Notes: generated by a model from the letters alone, not told the origin. A stretch of DNA of 64,000 nucleotides from Clostridia bacterium (GCA_017428625.1 JAFRQM010000037.1:62001-126000); one strand, 5' to 3'. Shown: positions 40,047 to 49,901, counted from the stretch's first letter. Translations and numbers: made by a program.

Positions 40047-40631
40047 ATGGATTATGCGAAAGATTATGTTTACGGCCTTATGGATAAAGGCGGCCCCACC
40101 GATGTTAGAGAGCCTTACTTCAAAGAGGCTGTTGATGAGATGATGCGGGCAAGAACGCTTTGCGCAAAGGCCAATATGACTTTGCCCGACGACCCGTCTT
40201 ATGTGAAATATCTCGAGGAACTTTTCGGCAGAAAACTTGACGGTGTAAGAATACTGACGCCGTTTATCTGCGATTTCGGCAACCGCGTTAAATTCGGCAG
40301 TGGCGTTTTCATCAACCATTCGGCAATTCTGTCCGCTTCCGGCGGAATTGAGTTTGAAGACGGCGTTATGCTTGCGCCCGGCGTGCGCATCGCAACCATA
40401 AACCACGATATGAACGAGCGCCACATAAAATACACCTACGGCAAGGTCCTGATTAAGAAAAACGCCTGGATAGGAATGAACGCAACAATCTGCCCCGGTG
40501 TGACAATCGGCAGATACGCTGTTGTGGCGGCAGGCGCAGTTGTTACAAAAGATGTGCCCGACTATGCCGTTGTCGGCGGTGTGCCCGCAAAAGTTATCCG
40601 TATGCAGAACCCCGATGAACAGAAGGAATAA
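40047..40631 (+). CDS. Hexapeptide-repeat (maltose O-acetyltransferase-like) acetyltransferase
   Basis: The 194-residue protein has a short N-terminal maltose-acetyltransferase domain (YAKDYVYGLMDKGG). The left-handed beta-helix (about 75-185) follows, with FINHSAILSASGGIEFEDGV, GVRIATINHDMNERH and WIGMNATICPGVTIGRYAVVAAGAVV. The His in INHD is the catalytic base position. The acceptor is unknown. The ATG at 40047 has GGGTG six bases upstream; the GTG at 40038 lies inside that site. It lies 13 bp after the flavodoxin stop. Confidence 0.88.
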   Translation: MDYAKDYVYGLMDKGGPTDVREPYFKEAVDEMMRARTLCAKANMTLPDDPSYVKYLEELFGRKLDGVRILTPFICDFGNRVKFGSGVFINHSAILSASGGIEFEDGVMLAPGVRIATINHDMNERHIKYTYGKVLIKKNAWIGMNATICPGVTIGRYAVVAAGAVVTKDVPDYAVVGGVPAKVIRMQNPDEQKE

Positions 40632-40633
40632 AT

Positions 40634-41002
40634 ATGGAAGAAAAAGATATTATAAGGGCGCTTTATTCCGAATACTGGGACTGTATGATAAATAAGGATG
40701 CCGCCCGGCTCAAAGAGATGATGTCAGATGATTATTATCTTATGCATATGACGGGAGTAAAACAGACAAGGGATGAGTTTCTCAGCGGTCTGCTCAGCGG
40801 CACCTTCAATTATTATTCCGCACAACATGATGAAATAACCGTTACAATCAGCGGCGGTGCAGCGCGTATGACCGGCAAAAGCCGTGTTACAGCGGCGGTT
40901 TACAGCGGCGGAAAATCGTCCTGGCGGCTTCAAGGAGACTTCACTCTGAAAAAAGAAAACGGAAACTGGGTTTTTACAGGTTCCCGTGCGTCAACTTATT
41001 AA
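40634..41002 (+). CDS. NTF2-like (DUF4440/SnoaL-type) protein
   Basis: The 122-residue cone-shaped fold reads IIRALYSEYWDCMINKDAARLKEMMSDDYYLMHMTG, then a typical C-terminal sheet (ARMTGKSRVTAAVYSGGKSSWRLQGDFTLKKENGNWVFTGSRAS). Such proteins bind or convert small hydrophobic ligands. It starts 2 bp after the acetyltransferase gene. Substrate unknown. Confidence 0.82.
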   Translation: MEEKDIIRALYSEYWDCMINKDAARLKEMMSDDYYLMHMTGVKQTRDEFLSGLLSGTFNYYSAQHDEITVTISGGAARMTGKSRVTAAVYSGGKSSWRLQGDFTLKKENGNWVFTGSRASTY

Positions 41003-41022
41003 AAACAGAAAGGAAAACAACT

Positions 41023-41865
41023 GTGGAATATATTACTTTAAACAACGGGCTTGAATGCCCCGTAATCGGAATCGGAACATTTATGCTCTCACCCGCAGAC
41101 GCTCCGAACAGCGTCAGAGAAGCGCTTAAAATGGGTTACTCGCTTGTTGATACGGCAAACGCCTATGTCAATGAACGCGCGGTGGGCAGAGGAATGAAAG
41201 AAAGCGGCGTTGCCCGTGAAAACATCTTCCTCTCAACCAAACTATGGCCCAGCGAATATGAAAATGAAAATGCCGTTGACGAAACCCTTGAAAGGCTCGG
41301 TGTTGACTATGTTGACCTGCTCTATATTCATCAGCCCGCGGGCAACTGGCTCGCAGGCTACCGTCAGCTTGAAAAAGCGTATAAAAAGGGCAAGGCAAAG
41401 AGTATCGGCATCTCCAATTTTGAAGGCAAATATATTGCCGAACTTGAAACAAAATGGGAAATCGCGCCGCAGTTTATTCAGGTGGAAGCGCACCCGTATT
41501 TCACACAAACAGAGCTCCGTAAAACGCTTGACAGATACGGCATAAAACTGATGAGCTGGTATCCCCTCGGCCACGGCGACAAGTCGCTTATCAACGAGCC
41601 GCTTTTCGCGAAATTCGGTGAGAAATACGGCAAAACCCCGACGCAGATAATTCTCAGATGGCATACTCAAATGGGCTTCGCCGTTATTCCCGGCAGCAGA
41701 AATGTTGAACACATAAAAGACAACCTCAATATACTTGATTTTACGCTTACTGATGACGAAATGGCAGAGATAGCAAAACTTGACAAGGGCGAAAGATATT
41801 ATCACAGAACAGACGCGCAACTTGTTCAGTTTGCAGGCTGGCAGCCTTCTTATGAGATAAATTGA
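41023..41865 (+). CDS. Aldo/keto reductase
   Basis: The 280-residue NADPH-dependent reductase has the catalytic tetrad in the usual places: Asp in LVDTANAY (about 42), Tyr in the same segment (about 47), Lys in LSTKLWPSE (about 72) and His in LYIHQPAG (about 105). The cofactor site is GFAVIPGSRNVEHIKDN. A GTG start follows AAAGGAAA. As last gene of the LysR-controlled unit it probably reduces aldehydes or ketones. Confidence 0.92.
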   Translation: MEYITLNNGLECPVIGIGTFMLSPADAPNSVREALKMGYSLVDTANAYVNERAVGRGMKESGVARENIFLSTKLWPSEYENENAVDETLERLGVDYVDLLYIHQPAGNWLAGYRQLEKAYKKGKAKSIGISNFEGKYIAELETKWEIAPQFIQVEAHPYFTQTELRKTLDRYGIKLMSWYPLGHGDKSLINEPLFAKFGEKYGKTPTQIILRWHTQMGFAVIPGSRNVEHIKDNLNILDFTLTDDEMAEIAKLDKGERYYHRTDAQLVQFAGWQPSYEIN

Positions 41866-41884
41866 CGGTCTGAAATATAAGAAC

Positions 41885-41912
41885 AGCGGCTCTCATCCGA
41901 GAGCCGCTGATT
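41885..41912 (+). terminator. Terminator after the aldo/keto reductase
   Basis: AGCGGCTCTC (41885-41894) and GAGAGCCGCT (41899-41908) form a 10-bp stem with an ATCC loop, followed by GATTTTGT. Confidence 0.8.
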
Positions 41913-41965
41913 TTGTGTCTGTCGGTATAAAACCGCAAAACAATAAGGAACAGTTATTGTATTTT

Positions 41966-44233
41966 TCAATTATTAAACAAGGCAATAATCTTGTTTATAA
42001 GATTTCTGAAGAACGCGAGAACACGGTGAATAAAGCCTATAAATGCACTGGAGTGCTCGGGCTGACCGCACCACGGGCATACATCCGCCTGTTCTTCTCC
42101 GCCTTCAGAAGGCGCTGACGGTTCAAGTTTGTCAATGCTTTTCTTTTCTCTGCCGAGTTCTTCACCGCAAACCGAACAATGCGTTACGCAGTCATAACTG
42201 CCTTCTGCTTCTTCGGTGGGCAGCACGAGGTTTTCAATTTCCGGAGTATCGGCAATGTGCCCGGTTTTGGCAAGAATCTTTTGTTCTCTTGAAATCTCCT
42301 CTCCGCAGTCAACACAGTAAACTGCCACTTCATAACCGCCGTCTTCCGAGCAGGTCGCGGCAACAACATTTTCCACGGTAACTTCGCCTGCGGTGTGGCT
42401 GCCGCCTTCAATAACCTTTGTTTCTCTTGATATTTCCTCTCCGCAGTTGACGCAGCAGATTACCAGTTCATAACTGCCGTTTTCGTTGCAGGTCGCGGCA
42501 ACAACATTTTCAACAGCGACTTCGCCTGCGGAGTGACTGCCGCTTTCAACAACTGTTGTTTTTCTTGATATTTCTTCACCGCAAACCGAGCAGTAAACCG
42601 CTATATCGTAACTTCCTTCTGCTATGCAAGTGGCGGCAACTTCATTTTCGATGACTGCGTCACCCACGGTATGGCTGATTTTTTCAATTGTTTTTTGCTC
42701 TCTTGACAGTTCTTCGCCGCACTCCGAGCAGTAAACAACTTCGTCACAGCTGCCTTCCTCCTTGCAAGTGGCGGCAACTTCATTTTCGATGACTGCGTCA
42801 CCCACGGTATGGCTGATTTTTTCAATTGTTTTTTGCTCTCTTGTCAGTTCTTCGCCGCACTCCGAACAGTAAACAACTTCGTCACAGCAGCCTTCCTCCG
42901 TGCAGGTGGAAGGAACAACATTTTCCTCAACAGGTGTGCCGGGCGTGTGGTCAAGTTTTTCAAGAGTTACGTGGGTCCTGCTGAAATCTTCACCGCAAAC
43001 CGAGCAGTAAATCACTATATCATAACTTCCTTCTGCCGAGCAGGTGGCGGCAGTTTCGTTTTCAACCGCCGCGTTGCCGACGGTATGGCTGATTTTTTCA
43101 ATTGTTTTTTGCTCTCTTGACACTTCCTCACCGCAAACCGTGCAGCAAACGACCTCTTCATAACTTCCTTCTGCCGAGCAGGTGGCGGGGTTAAGGTTTT
43201 CAACGGCAGGGTCGCCGGCGTTGTGACCGGCTATTCTGCAGGTGGCGGGGTCGGATTCGGTGATTTCCGCCTCAAGATAGAGTTTTAACACCGGGCGGAC
43301 TCCATACTGTGTAGCAGCGACATCCATATAAACATTTCTTGTGCATCCGTCTGCATCAACAACACAAGCCAGCGTCGGAGAACCGCCGGGCGTGCGTTGC
43401 CAGTAAGTCGAGAAACCGTTGCTGACAGTCAGACCGAGACCCTTTGCGTAGTCGGTGCCTGTTGCCTGTTTGGAACTGTCTGCGTCATTTGTATTCTGAA
43501 AGCCGTAATTTCTGTTTACAATTTCGCTCAGTGACAGAATCCAGACATTGTCCGCAGTGCTGTTTCCGCCGGATGTTCCCAAGTCCGGATTGTTTTCATT
43601 TGAGTGTGTAATGTTGATGATTTTCTCTTTTTCATTACCGGAGAAAGCAGTGTCGAAAAATTCGTTATTGAGCCATGCCCTGAGCGAGGATGTCTCCCAG
43701 GTGGTGTCTTCTGAAAACTCATTATATGACTTTGTGTCAATAATACGGTTTGAAATAATATATAACCCGTCATTTTCCGCTCTCAGAACATTCCAGAAAA
43801 TCGGTTCCCATTTAAAATAATAGGAACTGCCGGAAGGATACCCGTTTTCGTTGTGAGAAGGATTCGTTCTGCCGTAAGTGTTTTGAGTAACAACCGGGTT
43901 ATACTCGTTAATTGTAATCTTGCGGTATAGTTCGCCATCAAAGGCTATGTCGGCATAACTGATATCAACCGCATCAAAAGTATGAGTGTTATAATCTGTA
44001 TTCTTTTTATAACCGCAGTTTATCATTGCGCAGTCGATTTCGCCGAGCTGCGTCAACAAACCGGAATCGGTCACTCTGCTCTGAGGATACATACCGAACT
44101 GCAGAAAATCACCTTTTGAAAAAGCGGATGCCTTAACCGCACTCGTCGTAACGGTAAATATGCTCAAAGCGGGTAAAAGCATAAGAAGTGACATCAGAAC
44201 GCTGATAATTCTGAGAGATATCTTGTTTTTCAT
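41966..44233 (-). CDS. Large secreted protein: DUF6273 domain plus eight Cys-rich repeats
   Basis: The 755-residue protein starts at the ATG at 44233 (GGAGG upstream) and has a signal peptide. The first domain (about 35-340) is DUF6273-like (FLQFGMYPQSRV, YFKWEPIFWNVL, SLRAWLNNEFF, STYWQRTPG, YGVRPVLKL). Eight repeats of about 42 residues (about 345-690) follow, each with C..EGSY, C-S-x-CGEE-x-SRE and a His, a likely metal knuckle. The end (PWCGQPEHS...FFRNLINKIIALFNN) is an amphipathic aromatic tail shared with neighbours. Two repeats are almost identical at the DNA level (about 42630 and 42770). It is probably a cell-surface protein. Confidence 0.78.
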   Translation of the reverse strand: MKNKISLRIISVLMSLLMLLPALSIFTVTTSAVKASAFSKGDFLQFGMYPQSRVTDSGLLTQLGEIDCAMINCGYKKNTDYNTHTFDAVDISYADIAFDGELYRKITINEYNPVVTQNTYGRTNPSHNENGYPSGSSYYFKWEPIFWNVLRAENDGLYIISNRIIDTKSYNEFSEDTTWETSSLRAWLNNEFFDTAFSGNEKEKIINITHSNENNPDLGTSGGNSTADNVWILSLSEIVNRNYGFQNTNDADSSKQATGTDYAKGLGLTVSNGFSTYWQRTPGGSPTLACVVDADGCTRNVYMDVAATQYGVRPVLKLYLEAEITESDPATCRIAGHNAGDPAVENLNPATCSAEGSYEEVVCCTVCGEEVSREQKTIEKISHTVGNAAVENETAATCSAEGSYDIVIYCSVCGEDFSRTHVTLEKLDHTPGTPVEENVVPSTCTEEGCCDEVVYCSECGEELTREQKTIEKISHTVGDAVIENEVAATCKEEGSCDEVVYCSECGEELSREQKTIEKISHTVGDAVIENEVAATCIAEGSYDIAVYCSVCGEEISRKTTVVESGSHSAGEVAVENVVAATCNENGSYELVICCVNCGEEISRETKVIEGGSHTAGEVTVENVVAATCSEDGGYEVAVYCVDCGEEISREQKILAKTGHIADTPEIENLVLPTEEAEGSYDCVTHCSVCGEELGREKKSIDKLEPSAPSEGGEEQADVCPWCGQPEHSSAFIGFIHRVLAFFRNLINKIIALFNN

Positions 44234-44433
44234 AAAATCTGCCTCCTTCACCGCAGGGGAGCGCTTATTGATTTTATCCGGAATTATACAACGGTTAACA
44301 CCGGAATTCATAGCTTTTGAATGTGAGATAACTGCCCCTGCAACCCGTCAGCATTATAAATAAAAAACATATATTTTGTCAAGAAAAAGTATATATTTAC
44401 TTGCCGGAATACTCAAGAATACTGTATAAATTT

Positions 44434-44470
44434 AATCAGCAGCTCCCGTCACGGGAACCGCTGATTTTTT
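44434..44470 (+). terminator. Hairpin in the gap between two surface-protein genes
   Basis: AATCAGC (44434-44440) pairs with GCTGATT (44460-44466) with an internal CCCGT/ACGGG stem, followed by Ts. On the plus strand it would stop antisense reads. Confidence 0.55.
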
Positions 44471-44506
44471 TATCTATCATTGAAACAAAATAATTCAAAT
44501 ATTTTA

Positions 44507-44543
44507 TTTCGGGTTATGAATCAAAAGGGTAAATACCCGGTGT
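44507..44543. repeat. Degenerate third copy of the tRNA-downstream repeat
   Basis: TTTCGGGTTATGAATC and AAAGGGTAAATACCCGG resemble the second half of 37401-37462 (TTTCAGGTTACGAGCC, GAAGGGTAAATACTCGG). It lies just after the stop of the BspA gene, far from any tRNA fragment. Confidence 0.4.
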
Positions 44544-44554
44544 GCCTGCCTACA

Positions 44555-46525
44555 TTACGGCAGATAAACCGATCTGTCAACCTTGAACAGGTTTTTGAAA
44601 AATGAAATGATAACCTGGAAAAATCCCGAATTAACCGTGACTTTGACGCTGTCTGAAATCTGCTTTCCGTTATCGTCAAGCAAAGGCTTTCCGTTTGCGT
44701 CAACCGCCGTTGCGGTAACCGTAACGGTCCCTTTTTCGGGCGATATGCTGAAACTGCTTCCTTTCTTTGTTTCTCCTGTTGAAGTGCTCCATTTGATGTA
44801 ACCGCCATCAACGGGATTCCCGACCTGTGCCTCCATTTTCAGAATGTCGCCGGTGTTTATTGTTTTTTCTCCCTTGCTGTTGTTTTTGATGGCAATTTTT
44901 GTCACAACCGAGAAAACGGCGGTTACGGTCATATTCTTTGCCGGCATAGTGGTCGGCAGGGCAGGTTTCCATTTTGAAAATGCTTTTCCCGCAGTTGCTT
45001 TCGGGTTTTCTATTTCGACAGGGTCACCGTATTCAAAAGTATATACTTTGCTGACGCCGTCAATAACCGTGGTGACGGTGTAACTGTTTTTCTCCCACGA
45101 AGCGCTTATGTTAAGGCTGTAATCGGGCATTGTCTCGGGCAGAACAGATGACCAGCCCGTGAATGTGTAGCCTGTTCTTGAAGGTGATTCAAGTGTTATG
45201 CTGACCGTGTCGCCTGTTTTGTATTTATAACTTTTTGTTTTGCTTCCGTCGGCAAATGTGCCGCCGGTTGCGTTTATGACTATTCTGAAAAAGCCCGCTT
45301 CATACTGAATGTTGTTTTCCTGAGCAAACTGCATGGCGTATGAGCCTTCTTCAACATACAGAACAATGCTGTCTTTGATATTGAGAAAAGCGTTCGGGTG
45401 AATACTTGTGACATTAGCGGGCATATCAAGAGTAGTGAGTGAGTTACAGTCTTTGAAAGCGCCGGCAGAAACGGTTGTGAGGCTGTCCGGCACCGATACG
45501 CTCTCAAGGTCTTTGCACATATCGAACGCCGCCCGGCTGATTACCGTAACGCCTTCCGACAGCACAACATTGGTAAGCCCGCAATTATAAAATGCGCTGT
45601 CAAACTCGGTAACGGTTGACGGAATCGTTATATTCTTGAGTGCGGTGCAGTTTTTGAACGCGAGCGTTCCTATGGTTTCAAGCCCTTCGTTAAGGCTGAC
45701 TTCCGCCAGCGACGTGCAGTCCGAAAACGCATAGGGACCTATTTCTTTAAGCGTCGAAGGCAATGCAACTTCCTGAATGTTAGTGTTTTTTGCAAACGCG
45801 AGTTCGCCTATGACTTCCACGCCTTCCGGCACGGTGCAGGCTCTCTCCTCGCTTTTTGTCGGGAAAGCGATAAGTTCTTTGCCGTCGTGCGTGTAAAGCG
45901 CATATTTTGAGTCTCTTTTATAGTTCGGATTACTGCTGTCAACATAAAATGCCCTGTTGTTTATACAGTTGGCAAATGCGTTTTTGCCTATTGTCTCAAC
46001 GCTTGCGGGAATGGTTACCTGCGCAAGGCCGCTCCCTGCAAACGCGCTGTCTCCGATTGAAACAAGCGTTGAAGGGAAAGCTATGCCCGTCAGCGCAAGG
46101 CAGCCGGAAAAATCATAAGCTTTGATTTCCGTCAGTTGAGAAGGCAGGGTTACCTGCGAGAGGTTGTCGCACTCTGCAAAAACATAGTTGCCGAAGGTGA
46201 TGTCTGCGCTTTTCATCGTCGCTTTGGTAAGGCTTCTGCAGCTCATAAACGCTCTGTCTTCAATCTTTGTAACGGTTGCGGGTATTTCAACAGAAGATAT
46301 GCCGCAATTCATAAAAGCTTCTTTGCCGATTGCCGTTATTGTTTTGCCGTTAATTGTTTCGGGAATTACAAGGTCGCCTGTCGCCGCCTGACTGCAACCT
46401 GTGATTTTGCCTGCGGAACTGACAACCAGATCGTCAACCGAGGCGGCAAAAACAAACAAAGGCAGGCACCCGGCAATAATCGCGAGCACCGTAAAAAGGC
46501 AAATGTATTTTTTAACCCGGTTCAT
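44555..46525 (-). CDS. BspA-type leucine-rich repeat surface protein
   Basis: The 656-residue protein starts at the ATG at 46525 (GGGGAGA upstream) and has a signal peptide. LRR_5 repeats fill about 45-400 (ITAIGKEAFMNCGISSVEIP, then TVTKIEDRAFMSCRSL...). Two Flg_new/InlB B-repeat-like modules follow (GYTFTGWSSVLPETMPDYSL and KAFSKWKPALPTTMPAKNM), then an Ig-like domain and an aromatic tail (FFQVIISFFKNLFK). BspA proteins mediate adhesion and host or co-aggregation contacts. The C-terminal tail type is shared with the DUF6273 and PHP proteins of this region. Confidence 0.86.
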   Translation of the reverse strand: MNRVKKYICLFTVLAIIAGCLPLFVFAASVDDLVVSSAGKITGCSQAATGDLVIPETINGKTITAIGKEAFMNCGISSVEIPATVTKIEDRAFMSCRSLTKATMKSADITFGNYVFAECDNLSQVTLPSQLTEIKAYDFSGCLALTGIAFPSTLVSIGDSAFAGSGLAQVTIPASVETIGKNAFANCINNRAFYVDSSNPNYKRDSKYALYTHDGKELIAFPTKSEERACTVPEGVEVIGELAFAKNTNIQEVALPSTLKEIGPYAFSDCTSLAEVSLNEGLETIGTLAFKNCTALKNITIPSTVTEFDSAFYNCGLTNVVLSEGVTVISRAAFDMCKDLESVSVPDSLTTVSAGAFKDCNSLTTLDMPANVTSIHPNAFLNIKDSIVLYVEEGSYAMQFAQENNIQYEAGFFRIVINATGGTFADGSKTKSYKYKTGDTVSITLESPSRTGYTFTGWSSVLPETMPDYSLNISASWEKNSYTVTTVIDGVSKVYTFEYGDPVEIENPKATAGKAFSKWKPALPTTMPAKNMTVTAVFSVVTKIAIKNNSKGEKTINTGDILKMEAQVGNPVDGGYIKWSTSTGETKKGSSFSISPEKGTVTVTATAVDANGKPLLDDNGKQISDSVKVTVNSGFFQVIISFFKNLFKVDRSVYLP

Positions 46526-46715
46526 ATTATATCTCCCCAAAGATTATTCTTCGTTTATATTATACACTTAACCTTGATTTTTTTCAATATTTCAGAAAAA
46601 TGTTAGTTAAATTTTAAAATACATTTAATAATTTGTTTAATATTGACAATAATCGTTAAAAATATTAAAATAAATTATTATTGAATAACTCTTGATTTAT
46701 CGGGAGGACAAAACT

Positions 46716-48344
46716 TTGACAGACAAAAACGGCAATTTCCATAAGCCCGAAAGAGGTTCAACCGAAAAGCCCGACCACATTTTTCTGAGTTTCTGCGGTG
46801 ATGCAAAAACATCAATGTGCGTGTCATGGCGCACCGATGAAAACACCGGCAGCGGCTATATTGTTTATTCCGACGGCATAAGCGAAAAACGGCAGACCGC
46901 AATAAGCAGAAAAATTGAAAGTGATATTGACAAAAGCTGCTATCACTGGGCTGTAATGCGCGACTTAACGCCCGGCACAAAATACAGATACACCGTCGGT
47001 GATGACGCAAACCGCAGCGAAGAGTTTTCATTTGAAACAGAGCCCGAAAATCTTGAAAGTTTCAAATTTATCATCATAACCGACCATCAGAAAGGGCATC
47101 CGCCTCAGCTCCCCGATTACTCAACGCTCGGCGCTGTTCTTGAAAAGGCGCTCCGCCAAAACCCCGACGCCCGTTTTATTCTTACGGCCGGCGACAACTG
47201 CGACAACGGTCAGAATGACTTGCAGTGGAACGGAATGTTCAGCGGCGCAAAGGGAATTATCGAAAGCATACCCTATATGATGACCACCGGCAACCATGAC
47301 AACCGCGGTTTTCTCACATATTTTCCCGAGCCTGTCGGCAAGTTTTACCTCGAACACGCCGATTTTTTCGACAGTCAGTTTGAACACTCATATCCGCTTA
47401 ACGGTCCCGACGGCTACAAAACCGAGAATTACTCGTTTGACTACGGCTGCGCCCACTTTACCGTTATGGGCATAAACGCGCCCGAAAAAGTCGCTGACTG
47501 GGCGTGCGAAGACATAAAATCAAGCAAAAAAATTTGGAAGTTCGGTGCCTATCATTTTCCGATTTATCCCGTTATGCCCGAAGGGCAGAATGATGACGGT
47601 TACCCCTGGCTGAGAAAAGCCGTCGAGGAATTGGATGTTCTTTTTGAAGGCCACGAGCATTCATTTGCCCGCACTTTTCCTATAAAAGGTGACGAACTGT
47701 TTGACAGACCTTCGCAGGGCACGGTTCACTATATTGCCGGCAACGCAGGCGGCAACATCTACCACTCAAACGCCCAGAAAGTCTGGCACTCCTGCTTCTT
47801 CCCGCAGGAAGAGAGAACTCCTCTCTACGCCGTCGCACAGGTTACAAAACAAAAACTTACAATCACCGCGTATATGCTTGACGGCAGAATTGCCGATGAG
47901 TTTATAATTGATAAAGAAAAGGATGAAATAAGACCTTTCGCTCTCGCTCCGAGATACGACAGAATTAAAATGGCGTTCAAGGGCAGAATGCTCGAACTCT
48001 CCGCGAGAGGGCTTGCACCCGAAGAAAAAGACGGTGTGTGGTATGCGCCTTTCGCCGTTTTGTGTCAGTCAATCGGCGGCGCCGTTTTAAAAGAAAAAGG
48101 AAAAGTTACCGTTGAGGTTTACGGTCACAGAGCAGTATTTACCGAAAACAGCAGCGTCGCCCTGACCGAGCGCGGAAGCGTCGAAATGGGCGGAACGGTT
48201 TATCTCAAAGACGGTCAGCTTTTTATCCCGATTGACGACAGCGCCGCAATGTTCGGAATGCAGTGGTATTATGCAAAAGAGAACGGCTTTGTCAACTGGA
48301 ACACTCCTTCCGAAGACAAACCGCTTTCAAAACAACCGGAATAA
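46716..48344 (+). CDS. Purple-acid-phosphatase-like metallophosphoesterase with C-terminal Cu-amine-oxidase-like domain
   Basis: The 542-residue protein starts at a TTG at 46716 with GGGAGG eight bases upstream. An N-terminal fibronectin-like PAP domain (about 20-110) precedes the metallophosphoesterase core (about 115-370): ITDHQKG, LTAGDNCDNG, MTTGNHDNRG, GAYHFPIYP, FEGHEHSFAR. The last 110 residues (WYAPFAVLCQSIGGAV...LFIPIDDSAAMFGMQ) resemble a copper amine oxidase N-terminal-type stalk. No signal peptide is seen, which is odd beside secreted paralogues. It is the first gene of the phosphoesterase operon. Confidence 0.85.
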   Translation: MTDKNGNFHKPERGSTEKPDHIFLSFCGDAKTSMCVSWRTDENTGSGYIVYSDGISEKRQTAISRKIESDIDKSCYHWAVMRDLTPGTKYRYTVGDDANRSEEFSFETEPENLESFKFIIITDHQKGHPPQLPDYSTLGAVLEKALRQNPDARFILTAGDNCDNGQNDLQWNGMFSGAKGIIESIPYMMTTGNHDNRGFLTYFPEPVGKFYLEHADFFDSQFEHSYPLNGPDGYKTENYSFDYGCAHFTVMGINAPEKVADWACEDIKSSKKIWKFGAYHFPIYPVMPEGQNDDGYPWLRKAVEELDVLFEGHEHSFARTFPIKGDELFDRPSQGTVHYIAGNAGGNIYHSNAQKVWHSCFFPQEERTPLYAVAQVTKQKLTITAYMLDGRIADEFIIDKEKDEIRPFALAPRYDRIKMAFKGRMLELSARGLAPEEKDGVWYAPFAVLCQSIGGAVLKEKGKVTVEVYGHRAVFTENSSVALTERGSVEMGGTVYLKDGQLFIPIDDSAAMFGMQWYYAKENGFVNWNTPSEDKPLSKQPE

Positions 48345-48377
48345 TTTCAAGTTTTATATAATCAGGAGGATTGAATT

Positions 48378-49868
48378 ATGAAAAACACATTGAGAAAATT
48401 ACTGAGCGTCTTTTTGTGCGTTCTGCTTGTCTTCGGCATTTCGGGCACAGCCTCGTTTGCCGACGGTGAAGAGGAACTTCCCGCAAAAGGTGAAACAGAA
48501 CCTTTCAGAATTTCCGTTTCAATGAACGGCGACGCGGGCACGCAGAGAGGTTTTTGCTGGTTCACAAAAACTCAGACCGATACAAAAATAGAGGTTCTCG
48601 ACGAATCCGGCGCGTCAGCCGGCAAGGTTACCTTTACCGACTCTCAGGAGTGGGAAGGCAATTATTACCATAAAGCAACCGTCAGCGAACTTGAGGCGGG
48701 CGGCAGTTACACCTTCCGCGTAGGTAACGGCACCGAATGGAGTGAATACGGCTCATTCGTTACCGACGACGGCGACGATTCGTTCTCTTTCATCGAAATA
48801 GCCGATGTTCAGGCAACTCCTCTTGAAAACTTTCAGAAGGCGGCTCTCACCGTCAGCGCCGCTTTTGAAACTCTTCCCGAAGCGGAATTTGTCGTAAACT
48901 GCGGCGATTTCACAAATGACAGCACTAACGAGGAATGGGACCGTTTCGACTGTGCTTTTGCCGAACTCAACAAAAACTGCACAATGGTTCCCGTCGCGGG
49001 CAACCACGACGGTCTGGGCGTTGAGAATTGGTTCAACAATATGTTCAACCTTGATACAAGCGAGAGCGTTCAGACAAAAGACGGCGTCAACTATTCATTT
49101 GATTACGGCAACGCTCATATTGCCGTTCTCAACACAAACGATATGTTCTGTATGACGCTCACCCAGATGAAGTGGCTTAAAAACGATCTGGATTCCACCG
49201 ATAAAGACTGGAAAATCTGCTTTATGCACAAATCCCCTTACACACTCGGCAAAGACGGCAAATGGCCCGACGCGCTTTATCTCGGCGAATCACTTGCGAG
49301 AGTTTTCGATATGTGCGATGTCGATCTGGTAGTTTCAGGTCACGACCATATGTATCTTCGAACCAAACCGCTTAAAAACAATATGCTCAATGATGACGGC
49401 ACCACCTATATTCTTTCAGGCACGGCAGGCACAAAAAGGTATGAAGTCAGAGAATTTCTCGCCGGTATGTTCCTCAACACCGACTTCATTGATGCCCTTA
49501 CCGTTCAGAAAGGCGGCTACGGCAACTACTGGAACGGCGAAGACTGGAACAGCACATCCGAAGAAAACATCGGCGGCTGTTTCAATACCGTTCAGATAAA
49601 AGGCGGCACTCTCACTTTTAATTCTTATATCCGCAACGATGAAACCGGCGAGGTCAAAAACATTGACACTTATTCGGTAACAAAAGAGACAGGCAAAAAC
49701 AAGGCAACTTTCTCAGGTGATAACACTACAAGCGCGTTTGAATACTACCTCGGGCTTATTCCCTCATTCATCTGCCTCGCGATTTATACCTTCGGCAGTT
49801 GGCTTCCCAGGTTCCTTCTTGACCTTCCCTATATTCTTTATGTTTATATCACACAGGATACATTTTAA
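48378..49868 (+). CDS. Secreted purple-acid-phosphatase-like metallophosphoesterase
   Basis: The 496-residue protein has a signal peptide (cleavage near ASFA) and a fibronectin-like domain (about 45-130). The dimetal phosphoesterase core follows: EIADVQATP in place of D-x-H, NCGDFTNDS, VAGNHDG, CFMHKSPY, VSGHDHMYLR. A C-terminal hydrophobic region (about 455-490) probably anchors it in the membrane. It likely releases phosphate or alcohol from extracellular phosphate esters. AGGAGG precedes the ATG; the gap to the previous gene is 33 bp. Confidence 0.88.
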   Translation: MKNTLRKLLSVFLCVLLVFGISGTASFADGEEELPAKGETEPFRISVSMNGDAGTQRGFCWFTKTQTDTKIEVLDESGASAGKVTFTDSQEWEGNYYHKATVSELEAGGSYTFRVGNGTEWSEYGSFVTDDGDDSFSFIEIADVQATPLENFQKAALTVSAAFETLPEAEFVVNCGDFTNDSTNEEWDRFDCAFAELNKNCTMVPVAGNHDGLGVENWFNNMFNLDTSESVQTKDGVNYSFDYGNAHIAVLNTNDMFCMTLTQMKWLKNDLDSTDKDWKICFMHKSPYTLGKDGKWPDALYLGESLARVFDMCDVDLVVSGHDHMYLRTKPLKNNMLNDDGTTYILSGTAGTKRYEVREFLAGMFLNTDFIDALTVQKGGYGNYWNGEDWNSTSEENIGGCFNTVQIKGGTLTFNSYIRNDETGEVKNIDTYSVTKETGKNKATFSGDNTTSAFEYYLGLIPSFICLAIYTFGSWLPRFLLDLPYILYVYITQDTF

Positions 49869-49901
49869 TCATTGTTTACTTGAATCTTTAAGGTGTGTTT
49901 T

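Noticed and set aside
42600-43200. Tandem repeats at 42.6-43.2 kb as a noncoding array
   Set aside because: They are in frame and encode the 42-residue Cys repeats of the 41966 protein.
44434-44470. Promoter/riboswitch for the 41966 gene
   Set aside because: The structure is a plain terminator-like hairpin with a T-run on the plus strand and no aptamer-like parts.
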